Shown: positions 10,385-20,639 of the stretch, piece by piece
Numbering within the stretch: the stretch's first letter is position 1
How the letters are laid out: every line of letters begins with the position of its first letter
DNA from: Locusta migratoria
Taxonomy: Eukaryota; Arthropoda; Insecta; Orthoptera; Acrididae
Direction of reading: 5' to 3'
Assembly (NCBI GenBank): GCA_026315105.1
Contig: CM048746.1
Coordinates: 147,604,730 to 147,668,729, forward strand
Length of the DNA: 64,000 nt
Notes under the pieces: generated by a model
What the model was told of the DNA's origin: nothing
The model's input: the letters and a program-made list of their open reading frames with translations, nothing else
Database searches by the model: none
Program-made: the position numbers and the translations under genes

Positions 10385-11480
10385 TGAACAAAAATATCCG
10401 GACACCTGGAATTCAGTATGTTGTTGGCCACACTTAGCCCTGATGACAGCTTCCACTCTCCCAAGCATACGTTCAATCAGGTGCTGGAGGGTTTCTTGAC
10501 GAATGGCAGGCCAGTCTTCACGGAGTGTTGCTCTGAGGAGACGTATCGAAGTAGGTCGGTGAAGCATGGCACGATTTTGTGTAACTACTCTGCGACAGGC
10601 CGTGGATTATGAACAGGTGCTCGATCGTGTTGAACTTTGCAGTCGCCATCCTTGAATTGCTTTTCAACTCTGAGACGCAAGAAAGAGCTTAAAACATTAA
10701 TGCAGGCCTGTGATAGTGCCACGGAATGTTTAATATAGCAAATGAGGATGCAGGCCCCTTCAATGAAAAACAGGACCACACCATAACATCACCGACTCCG
10801 AATTTTACTATTGGCACTACACACGCTAGCAGATGTTCACCGGGCATTCGCCATACCTACATCCTGCCATCTGATCGCCACATTGTGTATCGTGTTTAGT
10901 TACTCCACACAACGTTTTTCCGCTGTTAAATCGTCAAATGTTTATGTTCCTTACAAGAAACGATGCTTTCTTTGGCACTGACGGGCGGGAAGTGAAGCTT
11001 ATGGGCTGCCGTTCGATCATGAAATTAACCTCCCTCCTAACTATCATAGTATTTGGAGTGGATCCGCATGCAGTTTGGACTTCCTGTGTGATGATCGGGA
11101 TAGGTTCCTGCCTATTATACTGTCAGTAAACAGCCGTTGTGGATTAGCCGTGCGTACTGGAGCGCCGTGCGGCGGTGCGCGCGGCCGACTGCCGTCGAGG
11201 GTTCGAGTCCCCCCTAGGGCATGGGTGTTAGTGTTATCCTTAGGTTAGTTTAGCTTGGTTTCAGTAGTTTGTAAGCTACGGACTAGTGACCCAGTAGTTG
11301 AGTCCGATAGATTTATAAACATTTGAACATTTGTCAGTAAACAGACGCGGTCGGCCTGTACACTTTCGTGCTGTAAGTGTTCCTCCACGTTTCCACTTCA
11401 TTCTGACACCAGAAACAGTGAACCTAGGGATGTTTAGTAGTGTGTAAATATCGCGTACAGGCTTCTGACACACGTGACGC
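10385..11480 (-). pseudogene. Tc1-like transposase remnant
   Basis: Minus-strand pieces in order from the 5' side: a stretch near 11345-11480 with the N-terminal helix-turn-helix region (PRFTVSGVRMKWKRGGT, PRLFTDKC), the middle portion 10790-11120, then GDCKVQHDRAPVHNPRPVAE (second catalytic Asp retained, 10585-10645), and a C-terminal piece RPTSIRLLRATLREDWPAI with ETLQHLIERM (10400-10560). Frameshifts and stops occur between pieces. The first and third catalytic residues are not both readable in frame. Confidence 0.75.
11134..11331 (+). mobile_element. SINE-A in the Tc1 element
   Basis: B-box GGTTCGAGTCC near 11200, linker GGGCATGGGTGTTAG, tail AAACATTTGAACATT. Exact 13 bp TSD tgtcagtaaacag at 11121-11133 and 11332-11344. 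Confidence 0.95.
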
Positions 11481-11499
11481 CCAATCTGATTCAAATGTT

Positions 11500-11690
11500 T
11501 GTTACGCTTAAGGGACTTAACTGCGGGGTCATCAGTCCCTAAACTTAAAAACTACTTATGAACTACCTTATACTAAAGACGACACAAACATCCATGCCCG
11601 AGGGGGGATTCGAACCCCAGACGAGGAACGGCCTCGCGCATCGGAGCATAGCGCCTCAATGCGCTTGGCCACTCTGCCGCCGCCCCAAGC
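11500..11690 (-). mobile_element. SINE-A in the Tc1 element
   Basis: Minus-strand copy with GGGACTGATGACC, GGCATGGATGTTTGTG and B-box GGTTCGAATCC. Tc1 sequence resumes at CGGACCACGCTCGAAG. The TSD is unclear, so the ends are approximate. Confidence 0.85.
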
Positions 11691-11736
11691 CGGACCACGC
11701 TCGAAGTCCGTGAGTTCCGCGGAGCTTTCTATTTTC

Positions 11737-11955
11737 AAAAATGTTCAAATGTTTGTAAAGTCCCAGGGACCGTCGCTGTTTAGTCCCTTGCAAAAACTAA
11801 CAACAACATGAGTCCCTAAACTTACAAACTACGTATGAACTAACTTATACTAATGACAGCACAACATCCATGTCCGAGGGAGGATTCGAACGACCGAAGC
11901 GGGAGACCGCGCAATCCGCAACGCGGGGCTCCAGACTGCTCGGCTACTCCCAAGC
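11737..11955 (-). mobile_element. SINE-A, rearranged, in the Tc1 element
   Basis: Minus-strand copy whose 3' third is disturbed (extra sequence around 11765-11810, with AGGGAC appearing twice). The B-box-like CGTTCGAATCC survives. Its Tc1 flanks CTATTTTC and CCATTTTG look like a diverged TSD. Confidence 0.75.
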
Positions 11956-12696
11956 CCTCCATTTTGCTCTCTCAAGATGCCTAACGAGTACTGAGGTCGC
12001 TGATGTGGAGTACGTGGCAGTAGGTAGCAGCACAATGCACCTACTATGAAAAACGTATGTTTTGGGGGTATCCGGATACTTTTGACTATATAGTGCATAT
12101 TGCAATTATTTATGGGGTAAACTTAACATGTACGTTGGTAAATACATCGCCGCCTACAAGGTACGTTCGTGGCACTCGCACAGTAATCTGTGTCCAGGAT
12201 ATGAAACTTCCTGGCAGATTAAAATTGTGTACCGGAACCGGGACTCGAACCTCTTTCGCGGACAAGCGCTCTACCACTGAGCTATCTCGACACAACTCAT
12301 GGCGCCGCCCCACAACGTCAATTCTGCCAGTACCTCGCCTCCTACCTTCCAAACTTCACAGACGTTCTCCTACGAACATTGCAAGACTAGCACTACTGGA
12401 AGAAAGGATATGCTGGAGACATGGCTTAGCCACAGCCTAAGGGATGTTTCCAGAATGAAACTTTTCACTCTGCAGTGGAGTGTGCACTGATATGAAACTC
12501 CCTGGCAGATTAAAATTGTGTGCCGGAACTGGGACTCGAACCTAGGACTTTAACTTTCATCCGTACCGCCGTGAGTCGTGTCGGGATAGCTCAGTCGGTA
12601 GAGCACTTGCCCGCGAAAGGCAAAGATCACAGGTTCGAGTCCCGGCCCCGGCACACAAATTCAATCTGCCAGGAAGTTACATATCAGTGCACACTC

Positions 12697-13960
12697 TGTT
12701 GTGACGTAAAGTCAGCGCCACACGCCAGACGTAAGAGAACGATCGTGGAGAAGGCAGCAATCGACCGAAAGCCAATAGCGAGCAGGCGTCGCGCATCCTG
12801 GAGGGATTAACCGAAGATGCGCGCCCTCTACAAGCGGCTATATTTAGGCCGACATACGTCTGGACGGCCGTCAGTTACTATTCGGGAATACGACAGTTAC
12901 TAGTGAGAACTCCTCCGTTACTATTCAGAACTCGGACGGTTACTAGGTAGCTACGAACTAGGACAGTACTAAGTCAGAACGCGGCTACGAACTTAGCAGT
13001 AACTAGCTCAGAGCAGCATCATATGGACGCCGCCGCAATAAGCGAGAAGAGAGAAGAAACAGACATCTACATCTACATGGGATACTCTGGAAATCACATT
13101 TAAATGCCTGGCAGAGGGTTCATGGAACCACCATTATACTATTTATCTCTCATTCCATCCTCGAATAGCGCGCGGTAAGAAAGAGCACCTAAATCTCTCC
13201 GTTCGAGGTTTGATTTCTCGTATTTTATTCTGATGATCATTTCTACCTATGTAAGTGGGAGTCAACAATATATTTTCGCATTTGGAGGAGAATGTTTGCT
13301 ATTGGAGTGTCGTAAGTAGCCTACGCCGCAGCGATAAACGCCGTTGTTGTAATGATTCCCATCCCAGATCCTGTATCATTTACGTAACGCTGTCTCCCCT
13401 GTATCGTGACAATACGAAACGAGCTACCCTTCTTTGAACTCTTTCGATGTCCTCCGTCAAACCCACCTGATAAGGATCCCACACTGGGCAGAAATACTCA
13501 AAAATGAACGGACAAGCGTAGTGTATGCAGTTTCTTTTGTAGTTCTGTGCATCTTTTAAGGGTTCTTCCAATAAAACGCAGTTTGGTTCGCCTTTCCCAC
13601 GACATTATCTACGTGATCTTTCCAATTTAAGTCTGAATTAATAGTAATTCCTAGGTATTTTGTGGAGTTTACATTTGATTGATTTATCATGTAAACAAAG
13701 TTTAACGGGTTTCTTTTCGTACTCTTGTGGACGACTTCACACTTCTCATTATTTGGAGTCAACTGCCAATTTTTACACCATACTGATATCTTATTCAAAT
13801 CGTTCTGCAGTTAGTTTTGATCTTCAGATGATTTTACTAGACGGTAAATGACGGCGTCATCTGCAAACAACCTGAGAGAGCTACTTAGATTTTCCCCTAA
13901 ATCGTTTATGTAAATAAGGAACAGGGACGAGAAACAACAAAAGGCGACGAGGTCACAACA
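12697..13960. mobile_element. Solo LTR (family L1) with nested LINE fragment
   Basis: The termini are a perfect 9 bp inverted repeat, TGTTGTGAC at 12697-12705 and GTCACAACA at 13952-13960, and the flanking 5 bp TSD is cactc at 12692-12696 and 13961-13965. The first 180 bp match the solo LTR at 51183-51615 closely (CGTAAAGTCAG, GAGAACGATCGTGGAGAAGG, GATGCGCGCCCTCTACAAGC). Excluding the LINE insertion it is about 400 bp, close to the 433 bp of the other copy. It lies in the right arm of PAL-1. The superfamily (BEL or Gypsy) cannot be told without internal sequence. Confidence 0.85.
13062..13925 (-). pseudogene. LINE-J reverse transcriptase, 3' end, 5'-truncated
   Basis: Minus-strand translation from right to left: ISVWCKNWQLTPNNEKCEVV and STKYLGITINSDLNWKDH (RT connection region, 13600-13790), then ACPFIFEYFCPVWDPYQVGL with EDIERVQRRVARFV (13400-13530). 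The 3' UTR ends at 13062 in the family-typical repeat of ATGTAGATGT. Frames shift near 13560 and the catalytic RT motifs are lost through 5' truncation. Flanks AGAAGAAACAG and GAGAAACAACA suggest a TSD of about 7 bp (agaaaca). Confidence 0.8.
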
Positions 13961-14058
13961 CACTCCACTGCAAAGTGAAAGTTTCATTTTGTGTCCAGGA
14001 TGCTTTGCTGCCCTTTCCTGCTGTGCCCTGCGTCGCTATTTGCTATACTAAACATACA

Positions 14059-14660
14059 AGGCGTTTCCAGAAAGTAATTTCCGTTTGGTTATATAAAACG
14101 AAAGGGTACAGATACAGAAAAAAATATTGATTGTACAAAAATCTACAACTATTAAACTAGTTTTCTACATAGCTTCCAAAATTTTGTAGGCAATTGTCAT
14201 AGCATGGCACAGGGTTTTGTGTGCCTTTTTTTGTAGAATGTTGCCGTCTGTGTATTCAACCATGTAGTAACATATTCTTTCAGCTCGTCATCATCGTTGA
14301 AGTGTTGTCCACCAAGGACAGATTTTAGGTGTAAGAAGAGAACTACTGTCAAAAGATTTCTTTTTTCACGATAATGCCTGACCTCACACCCCGAATGTGA
14401 CCAAACAATTCTTACGGAAATTTCAATGGGACCTGTTTGATCATCCTCCATACAGCTCGGACCTCTCTCCTAGCGATTTTTATCTCTTCTTACACCTAAA
14501 ATCTGTCCTTGGTGGTCAACACTTCAACGATGATAAAGAGCTATTACCACATGGTTGAATACACAGGCGGCAATCTTCTGCGAAGGATGCATGCAAAAAC
14601 GTGTGGCACGCTATGAGAAGTGCCTACAAAATTTCGACAGTTATGTGGAAAAGTAGTTTA
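14059..14660. mobile_element. Mariner (DD34D) remnant with an inverted duplication
   Basis: Plus strand 14350-14660 encodes FFHDNA, a stop, NVTKQFLRKFQWDLFDHPPY, then SSDLSPSDFYLFLHLKSV; the two catalytic Asp are separated by 34 residues, as in mariner. Minus strand 14059-14340 carries the same 3' part again (LFLHLKSVLGGQHFNDDDEL then VTTWLNTQTATFY) and a terminal repeat reading AGGCGTTTCCAGAAAGTAAT on the plus strand at 14059. The two copies of roughly 220 bp face each other across about 140 bp. Only the left copy keeps the 3' terminal repeat. Confidence 0.8.
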
Positions 14661-16269
14661 AGAGTTTGAGACGTTACTGTCATACCGCCTCATTGCTCCA
14701 CCTAATCGATTTACCACTTTCTCTTACCTTGCTCATGTTTTTCTCACTTGTATTAGTAATGTTTGCTATTTTCAATATAAATTGACTTAACTTGAGCATT
14801 ATCGTGTGGTTTCATGGCCGACTGGCGAGGGCAAAGAAGTAGAAGCAGAGATAGCGAGTTTGTGTTTTCTTCTATTTTATTCCCTTTTCTTTTTATTCAT
14901 GTCACACTCCCATGTTTCCCATCACAGCGTGAGCGAAGTAGCGGTTGAGCATAGTTGAACCAGTAGGAGTACTTTATCATGATGGTGGCGGTAGTTTGTG
15001 AGTTTTTCGCTATTTGTGTAGACAGCTAGTGGTGCAAAGAGTTTAGCAAGTTTTGCTGCTGGTCGATGGTAGGCAGGTGGATTCGCGAACGAGTGAAAGG
15101 AAGGTGCCCAGTTGACTGCACCTGCCTCCGCCAATCAGGGCGCGTCTTCTTGGCGTGGTTCGAATTGGCGGACGGTTGAGGTAGAGGGAAGCCATCTTTG
15201 TAGAGTTGGAAGGAGACCATCGAGATGTCCTGCGCAAAATTCTCCAGAATGTGGTAAGAAACGCGGCACAAGAGATAATTAAAGTCAAAAGTGGGGAAGT
15301 GAAATTTGATTTATTAAAATGTCTTTAGGTAAATTTAGGACTGAGTTTTCGTAATTCTCAGTGAATTGTATTTGTATTTCATTGTGTTGAGCTGGTGGCC
15401 CCCATTTCCTTCATATTCGTTGGCTGGTTATGCACCTACAAGTGCTTCCGATTGTTCTTTATAAGTATCCGACAATTACAAGTAACTATTCAGATGTTAA
15501 AGGTGAGAATATCGGGTCATTCTTTTTTAAAGTAATCGTAAATTTTGTTCTGTCTATTGCGTCCACAAGCCCACTTACTGTTCCACCAGCAGGATTAGTT
15601 TGAGTAGTAAATGTATAGAGCTTTGCGCTAATCATGCAGTGAGTGATTTGCATGTTTTATGTCCGTTTGTGTGCAGATTTCCTACCCCCTTCCTCACCCA
15701 CCATGTGTGACACTGAATAGTGTACAGAGTAGTTAAAAGCAGTAGGAGGCCAGTTGAGCAATATTTATAGCAAATTGTCTCAAAAGAAAAAATATCAAAT
15801 TGTTTTTTTGAAGTAGTATTTGGGTCACAGTGTTTTATTGTAAGGGAATTAAACTGTTTCTTTACCATCAAAAATCAACTAATTTCAATACTTACTAGTT
15901 CCTGTAATGATTAGGTAAAATAAACCCTTTATGATTAAATTTTGTGTCAGAATAACTGATTTACCCCTCAGCTTCTCCTTCAATGCTCCTCATTTTGGAC
16001 GGGAAACAAAGGGATCTCACCATCATTATGAGGATTGAAATTGGTATTTGTTCGAACTTACCCTGGGGGTTTAAAACTAGACGTATCCTTTCTTGAGGTG
16101 GATGTGTACTGGTTCCGTTAATTCTAAACAAAAAATGCGTTATCCGTTGCGCGCTATTTTCATTTATCAAGTTCAATCAAGCCGGTATGTTCTCGTGAAC
16201 ATAGATCGAAATAAGTGTGAACCAGTATAGATACATGCTCAGGATAAAGCCTACGCGAAATTACCAAGC
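14661..16269. other. Unassigned spacer, about 1.6 kb
   Basis: Open frames are short and unsupported. The part 14920-15290 is GC-richer than its surroundings. No terminal repeats were found and I assign no function. Confidence 0.4.
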
Positions 16270-16282
16270 CCATTTCAGACTG

Positions 16283-16476
16283 CCGGCCGCGGTGGCCGAG
16301 GAGACTGAGGCGCTTTAGTCACGGTCTCCACGGCCACTACGGTCGGGGGTTCGAATCCCCCCTCGGGAATGGATATTTGTGCCGTCCTAGTTCGTAAGTA
16401 GTTCATAAGTAGTTTGTAAGTTTAGGGACTGATGACCCCGTAGTTAAGTCCCATAAGCTTTACAAACATTTGATTT
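16283..16476 (+). mobile_element. SINE-A
   Basis: Nearly canonical copy: GGCCGCGGTGGCCGAGG, GGTTCGAATCC, GTTTAGGGACTGATGACCCC, ACAAACATTTGA. Exact 13 bp TSD ccatttcagactg at 16270-16282 and 16477-16489. Confidence 0.97.
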
Positions 16477-16589
16477 CCATTTCAGACTGTGTATGGAAGC
16501 CCTTGCTGTCAGTTGAACAGCGCTTGGGTAAGCCCAACTAGTGGTAAGAGAAAAAAGGAGGTTAAACTGTAAAGAACAAATAAGAACGA

Positions 16590-16709
16590 AAGAAATAGGA
16601 TAAGAGGGTACGTCACCAGTTGTAGAATTTTGTGCAATAAAAATTTCTTCTGTATCTGTGTACAATTTCATTTTTATTACCAAACGGAACTTACTTTCTG
16701 GACGCTCCT
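16590..16709 (+). mobile_element. Mariner 3' end fragment
   Basis: The segment TTTTATTACCAAACGGAACT, with TTACTTTCTGGACGCTCCT ending at 16709, matches the 3' terminal repeat of the mariner copies at 14059 and 29536. No transposase remains. Confidence 0.65.
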
Positions 16710-17387
16710 CGTATAAGTCGCAAAAGCTGTGCCAGGCTGTCTGCCCTGATCTGCGTCGGGCGTCTCTCAGTGTGCAGCTAGCCTGTGACGGAACTGGAAT
16801 AAGATGTGCTGTGTGGATGGTTTGGGAGGTCTTGCAGTTGGGACTTCTCTGGGGATAAGGGAGTAGCATAGGGATGGACTAGGATGTTTTGGACGTCAGG
16901 ATAGCGACGGAACAACACTTCAGGAAGGGGGAGGATCTTGGGTTCAGTACTGGTTTCCAATAATGAACGTATTAAAGAGCGAAATGAGGCAGCGTTAAAA
17001 ATGACAGCTCCTTCCGGGGAGAGCTCCGCCAGTAAAAGTTGCGGCCCGAGGAGCCGAGAGGAGGGCGCAGGCGTGATGGGGTCATGAAGGCGCGGCCCAT
17101 TTGTCGGCCCACTTTGCATGGTAATTGGCCGGCGGCTGCGTCTGGCCGCCCCGCGGCGCCAATATTGATTCAGCGCCGCCCTAACGTAATAACGCCGCTC
17201 CTCAGGAGCCGCGCGGCGTTCCGCAACGCCGGCCAGCCGGTCCCACCTGGGGACGCACAGTGTTCTGCCGCGCTGAGCGGCTGCAGTCTGCTGCTGCAGC
17301 GCTGGCCAGCCAGAAGAGGGCCGGGAAATCCCAGCTGGACGGTCGATGCGGGCTCCGCCAACAGAGATGAAGCCAAAATAGATTCAC
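16710..17387. other. Spacer with a CpG-rich block
   Basis: 16710-17035 is unassigned. 17040-17375 is strikingly GC- and CpG-rich (GCGCGGCCC, GGCCGCCCCGCGGCGCC, GCCGCGCGGCGTTCCGC) compared with AT-rich surroundings. It could be a promoter-type CpG island or part of a GC-rich repeat. No start codon with a supported reading frame was found. Confidence 0.4.
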
Positions 17388-17575
17388 TCTACATCTACAT
17401 AGATACTCTGAAAATCACATTTATGTGCCTGGCAGAGAGTTCATTAACCACTTTCATAACTTTTCTCTACCGTTCCATTCTCTAATACAACGCGGGAAGA
17501 AATAACACCTAAATCATTCCGTTTTAGATTTGATTTCTCTTATTTTATTGGGTTTTCACTCCATCGAACTATTAC
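17388..17575 (-). mobile_element. LINE-J 3' end fragment
   Basis: Starts with CTACATCTACATAGATACTC and contains GTGCCTGGCAGAGAGTTCAT and GATTTGATTTCTCTTATTTT, matching the 3' ends at 4240 and 13062. About 185 bp, heavily 5'-truncated. Confidence 0.8.
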
Positions 17576-17629
17576 CTACTAGGCCCATCGCTTTCGCTAA
17601 GGACAATAAAAGCTGACACAGCAAGTCGC

Positions 17630-17852
17630 GCCGCGGTGAAGTAGCCGAGCGGTCTAAAGCGTCTCGCTGCGGAGCGCGCGGTTGCTCGCCTTGGAGGTTC
17701 GAGTCCTCCCTGGGGCATGGGTGGGCATGGGGCATGGGGCATGGGTGTTTGTCCTTAGGTTAGTTTACCTAGGTTTAAGTAGTTTGTAAGCTACGGACTG
17801 ATGACCACGCAGTTTGGTCCGATAGATTTAAAGACATTTTCTTTAAACGGCC
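17630..17852 (+). mobile_element. SINE-A, Leu-like subfamily, with internal short tandem repeat
   Basis: Head GAAGTAGCCGAGCGGTCTAA and B-box GGTTCGAGTCC. The linker GGGCATGG is repeated several times (17714-17745). The 3' motif GGACTGATGACCACGCAGTT followed by TGGTCC lies at 17795-17820. Short TSD agtcgc at 17624-17629 and 17853-17858. Confidence 0.85.
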
Positions 17853-17920
17853 AGTCGCCACCAAAATCAGAAAAATTCTGCACACAATATTCTGTTTCAT
17901 GTCTAGTATACACCATTTTG

Positions 17921-18118
17921 CCGCGCGGGAGCAGCCGAGCGCTCTGGAGCGCCACGTTACGGATCGCGCTGCCTCGCGCGTCGTTGGTTCGAATCCTCCC
18001 TCGGGCATGGATATCCCTGTCGTCTTTAGGTTAGTTTAACTTAGTATGTAAGAGTGGGGAGTAGCGAACAACATAGTTTGGTCCAATAGAATTATAAACA
18101 TTTGGACATTTTTTGAAC
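17921..18118 (+). mobile_element. SINE-A, Leu-like subfamily
   Basis: GCAGCCGAGCGCTCTGGAGC head, B-box GGTTCGAATCC, linker TCTTTAGGTTAG, tail AAACATTTGGACATT. Exact 11 bp TSD acaccattttg at 17910-17920 and 18119-18129. Confidence 0.95.
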
Positions 18119-18450
18119 ACACCATTTTGTGAAATACATTTTCTAAACTCAAAATAAAAAAATAAGCAATTAAATTAAAACAAGAATAACAGGTTGATTC
18201 GAGCTGATTTTTATGTATTTCTGGGGCGATATGTTCATGACTAAAATAGGACAGCATCTTCTTTACCTTTATATGTGTAAAAGAATGGAGTCGGTAACTT
18301 GCTTATCTGTACAAAATTAATCGAATGAGTGATGATAAGTCATTGTGAAACATGCTGCCAGGAAAAAAAAGTATATCTCGAAACACGATGTCGATTTTGA
18401 TCAATTGAGAGAAGATGCAAGATGGGGGATAGTAGATGTACTGGTAATGG

Positions 18451-18639
18451 ATCAAAAATGTTCAAATTTTTGTTAAGCTTATGGGACTCAACTGCGGGGT
18501 CATCGGCCCCTAAACTTACAAACTACTTATGAACGAACTTATACTAAAGACAGCACAAACATCCATGCCCGAGGGGGGATTCGAACCCTTGACGAGGAAC
18601 AGCCTCCCGCATCGGAGCACAGCGCCTGGCCACTCCGCG
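18451..18639 (-). mobile_element. SINE-A
   Basis: Minus-strand copy with GGTTCGAATCC and GGGCATGGATGTTTGTG. TSD actggtaatgg at 18440-18450 and actgataatgg at 18640-18650 (10 of 11). Confidence 0.93.
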
Positions 18640-18810
18640 ACTGATAATGGCTTCAACGTTGTCCGCCAACAGATAACGTGTTGACATAGCCACGACAGCA
18701 CTACAGCACTACATGTTTGTACCCTTTAATAGGAAATGTTTACAATACAAGGTTTAGTGTGATATCAGGAGCCATACCATGTAGATGCTTCCTAAAAACA
18801 ACTGATAGAT

Positions 18811-19012
18811 TCCGGCCGCAGTGGCCGAGGAGACTAAGGCGCTGCAGTCACGGTCTGCACGACCACTACGGTCGGGAGTTCGAATCCCCCCTCGGGCATG
18901 GATATTTGTGCCGTCCTAGTTCGTAAGTAGTTCATAAGTAGTTTGTAAGTTTAGGGACTGATGACCCCGTAGTTAAGTCCCATAGACTATACAAACATTT
19001 GAACATTTTTTG
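18811..19012 (+). mobile_element. SINE-A
   Basis: Nearly canonical copy: GCAGTGGCCGAGGAGACT, GAGTTCGAATCC, GGGACTGATGACCCCGTAG, tail AACATTTGAACATTTTTTG. Exact 11 bp TSD aactgatagat at 18800-18810 and 19013-19023. Confidence 0.97.
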
Positions 19013-19025
19013 AACTGATAGATGA

Positions 19026-19515
19026 ATGGGGTCTATTGTGGCCCTCCTAGTGGTGGGATGGTCGTTTCGGAGAATTGACATACTAGGCGTGCAACTGTAC
19101 TGGCTTCAATGGTCACGAGAACGTTACCACACCAGTAGAAGCGGTTCTAAACGTCCACGCAGCACAGCAGTCCCCCAAAAACGTCGCATTATAAGAGCAG
19201 CAATGGCTGAACGTATAGCTATCACACCATAGATACGACGACTTGTGAGCCCGGAAGTGTAAACACAAATTATTGGCCAGCTGTTACTAGCAGTGGGACG
19301 CAAGGCAGGAACGTTTCTAGGCCATCTTACACTCACGCCACAGCATCAACAGGCACGGCTCGACTGGTTTCGACAGTCGATCAGGTGGAAAATGAAGCGA
19401 TCAGATTCTAGCTGCGCGGAAGTGATGGCCGTTAGAGTGTACGGCGTAGACCTGGTGTCCTCTGTCACGTAGACTGCATTCGAAGAAGATACTCTGGCGC
19501 CACTCATGTCGTAGC
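19026..19515 (+). pseudogene. Tc1-like transposase N-terminal fragment
   Basis: A stretch with RSGSKRPRSTAVPQKRRII and RAAMAERIAI (19135-19225) resembles the second helix-turn-helix of Tc1 transposases, which typically reads SGRPRxTxxREDR. LTLTPQHQQARLDWFRQSI (19330-19385) matches the linker before the first catalytic Asp. The frame breaks at 19230 and again after 19390, and the catalytic domain is absent. Confidence 0.6.
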
Positions 19516-20639
19516 TATACAGGCTGTCCCACTTATCTTGACCACTCAAAACATCTTTGGAAGAACAACAGCTATTGTAAAACCACTTTCACCGATATCA
19601 ATGTAAGGTAGGGACTAGTAAATTTATTGAAACATTCTAAAAAGAAAGCTTATGCGTTTTTAACATAAAATTATAGGTAGAGGTCTGCGCAGATAAGAAA
19701 AGTGTTATCCGCATCCGCACCATATCCGCAAAGTCCACATCCGCAACCGCATCCGCGGCACTTTATCGGCATCCGCAAGTTCGTTATCCGCATCCGCAGG
19801 TATTAAAATTTTGAATTGGTAATACTAATACATAGCAGTATTTAAAACCATCGTATGTAATGATATAATTATTGTTAGTGTAATTTCTGCGACAAGTTAA
19901 CTACTTTTGACGTCTCGAATCACGATTACTGTTCTACACCTACTCCAAAACAGGCTACTTCAAACAGGAAACATTGGCGCTCCGCACACAGTAGCGTTTT
20001 GCAGCGCGTGTGGTCAGAGCACTACATCAGCTGTTTAATACAGGCATCTTCTTAAATTTCAGTGGTTAAAACTTATCGGCAAAGAGGAAATTTTACTGTG
20101 TTTACATTCAAAAAAAGAAGTGGTCCTTTCGGAGTCTTACGACAGGGATACTTTATTTTCCCCATATTAACGCACGAGAGGTTATATGATACGAAGCAAA
20201 GCACGTCACTTCAAATGTTAAAACTGCCGTCTACCTCTAATTGGTAACGGTCAGCAAAAAGAGACAAGTCGGCTGCAACTACCGCCAGCCTATAAATCTA
20301 ACAATCTTTCTAAATACGTTACTTTCATTGTACACCGTATCTGTTTATGAAAGTTTCTATAAAATGCTATTGTCAATTTTTATTACTTCCGTCACCATTT
20401 ATCTGGTACATATTGAAACACGTCCACTGATTGTGTGGTTGTGTTCCATTTTGATTTATTCGTTAACCTGAAGTGTTTCTGCACCATTAATGTTATCTAT
20501 CTGTGTGTTAATTATTTTATTCTTTTTATTAATGATTAATGCCGCATGTTTATATATGTTTGTCCCATATTTATATATGTTTCCACCCGTGTGATTGAAA
20601 TTGGGTGTTCATGTGAATGTAGAAGGTTGCTCTTAATAT

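Larger units (their letters stand above)
10378..12095 (-). mobile_element. Tc1-like transposon, about 1.7 kb, split by three SINEs
   Basis: The left terminal repeat begins CACTATGTGAAC and continues ATATCCGGACACC. The right end mirrors it as GTATCCGGATACTTTTGACT then ATAGTG. The left TA target site is intact (10376-10377); the right one has mutated. The transposase is on the minus strand. Removing the SINEs at 11134-11331, about 11500-11690 and about 11737-11955 leaves close to 1.1 kb, so the element has also lost internal sequence. Confidence 0.85.
12201..13989. mobile_element. PAL-1, palindromic tRNA-like element, with nested LTR
   Basis: Exact 12 bp TSD tgtgtccaggat at 12189-12200 and 13990-14001. 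The left arm starts ATGAAACTTCCTGGCAGATT, then carries an inverted tRNA-like module (12228-12296: GACTCGAACC as B-box complement, CTACCACTGAGCTATC as A-box complement). The right arm (12577-12690) has the same module in forward orientation (GGGATAGCTCAGTCGGTAGA, then GGTTCGAGTCCC) and returns through AATCTGCCAGGAAGTT. A second left-type module at 12490-12550 shows partial internal duplication. Its last 24 bp (13966-13989) lie beyond a nested LTR. The long TSD without poly(A) resembles retroposition more than a cut-and-paste transposon. Confidence 0.85.

Noticed and set aside
12577..12660. Possible functional tRNA gene
   Set aside because: The cloverleaf is imperfect (no T before the anticodon, weak T-stem pairing) and the module lies within a PAL-1 arm with a mirrored copy; it is a tRNA-derived repeat. 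The same applies to every GGTTCGAATCC site in the window.
16778..17119. 113-codon minus-strand frame, considered as a Penelope or other element fragment
   Set aside because: I could not match it to a domain with any motif, and part of it falls in the CpG-rich block.
18955..18985. CTGATGA in the SINE tail as a hammerhead ribozyme core
   Set aside because: The required GAAA box and the cleavage-site stem are absent; the conserved feature is a simple GGGAC/GTCCC hairpin.
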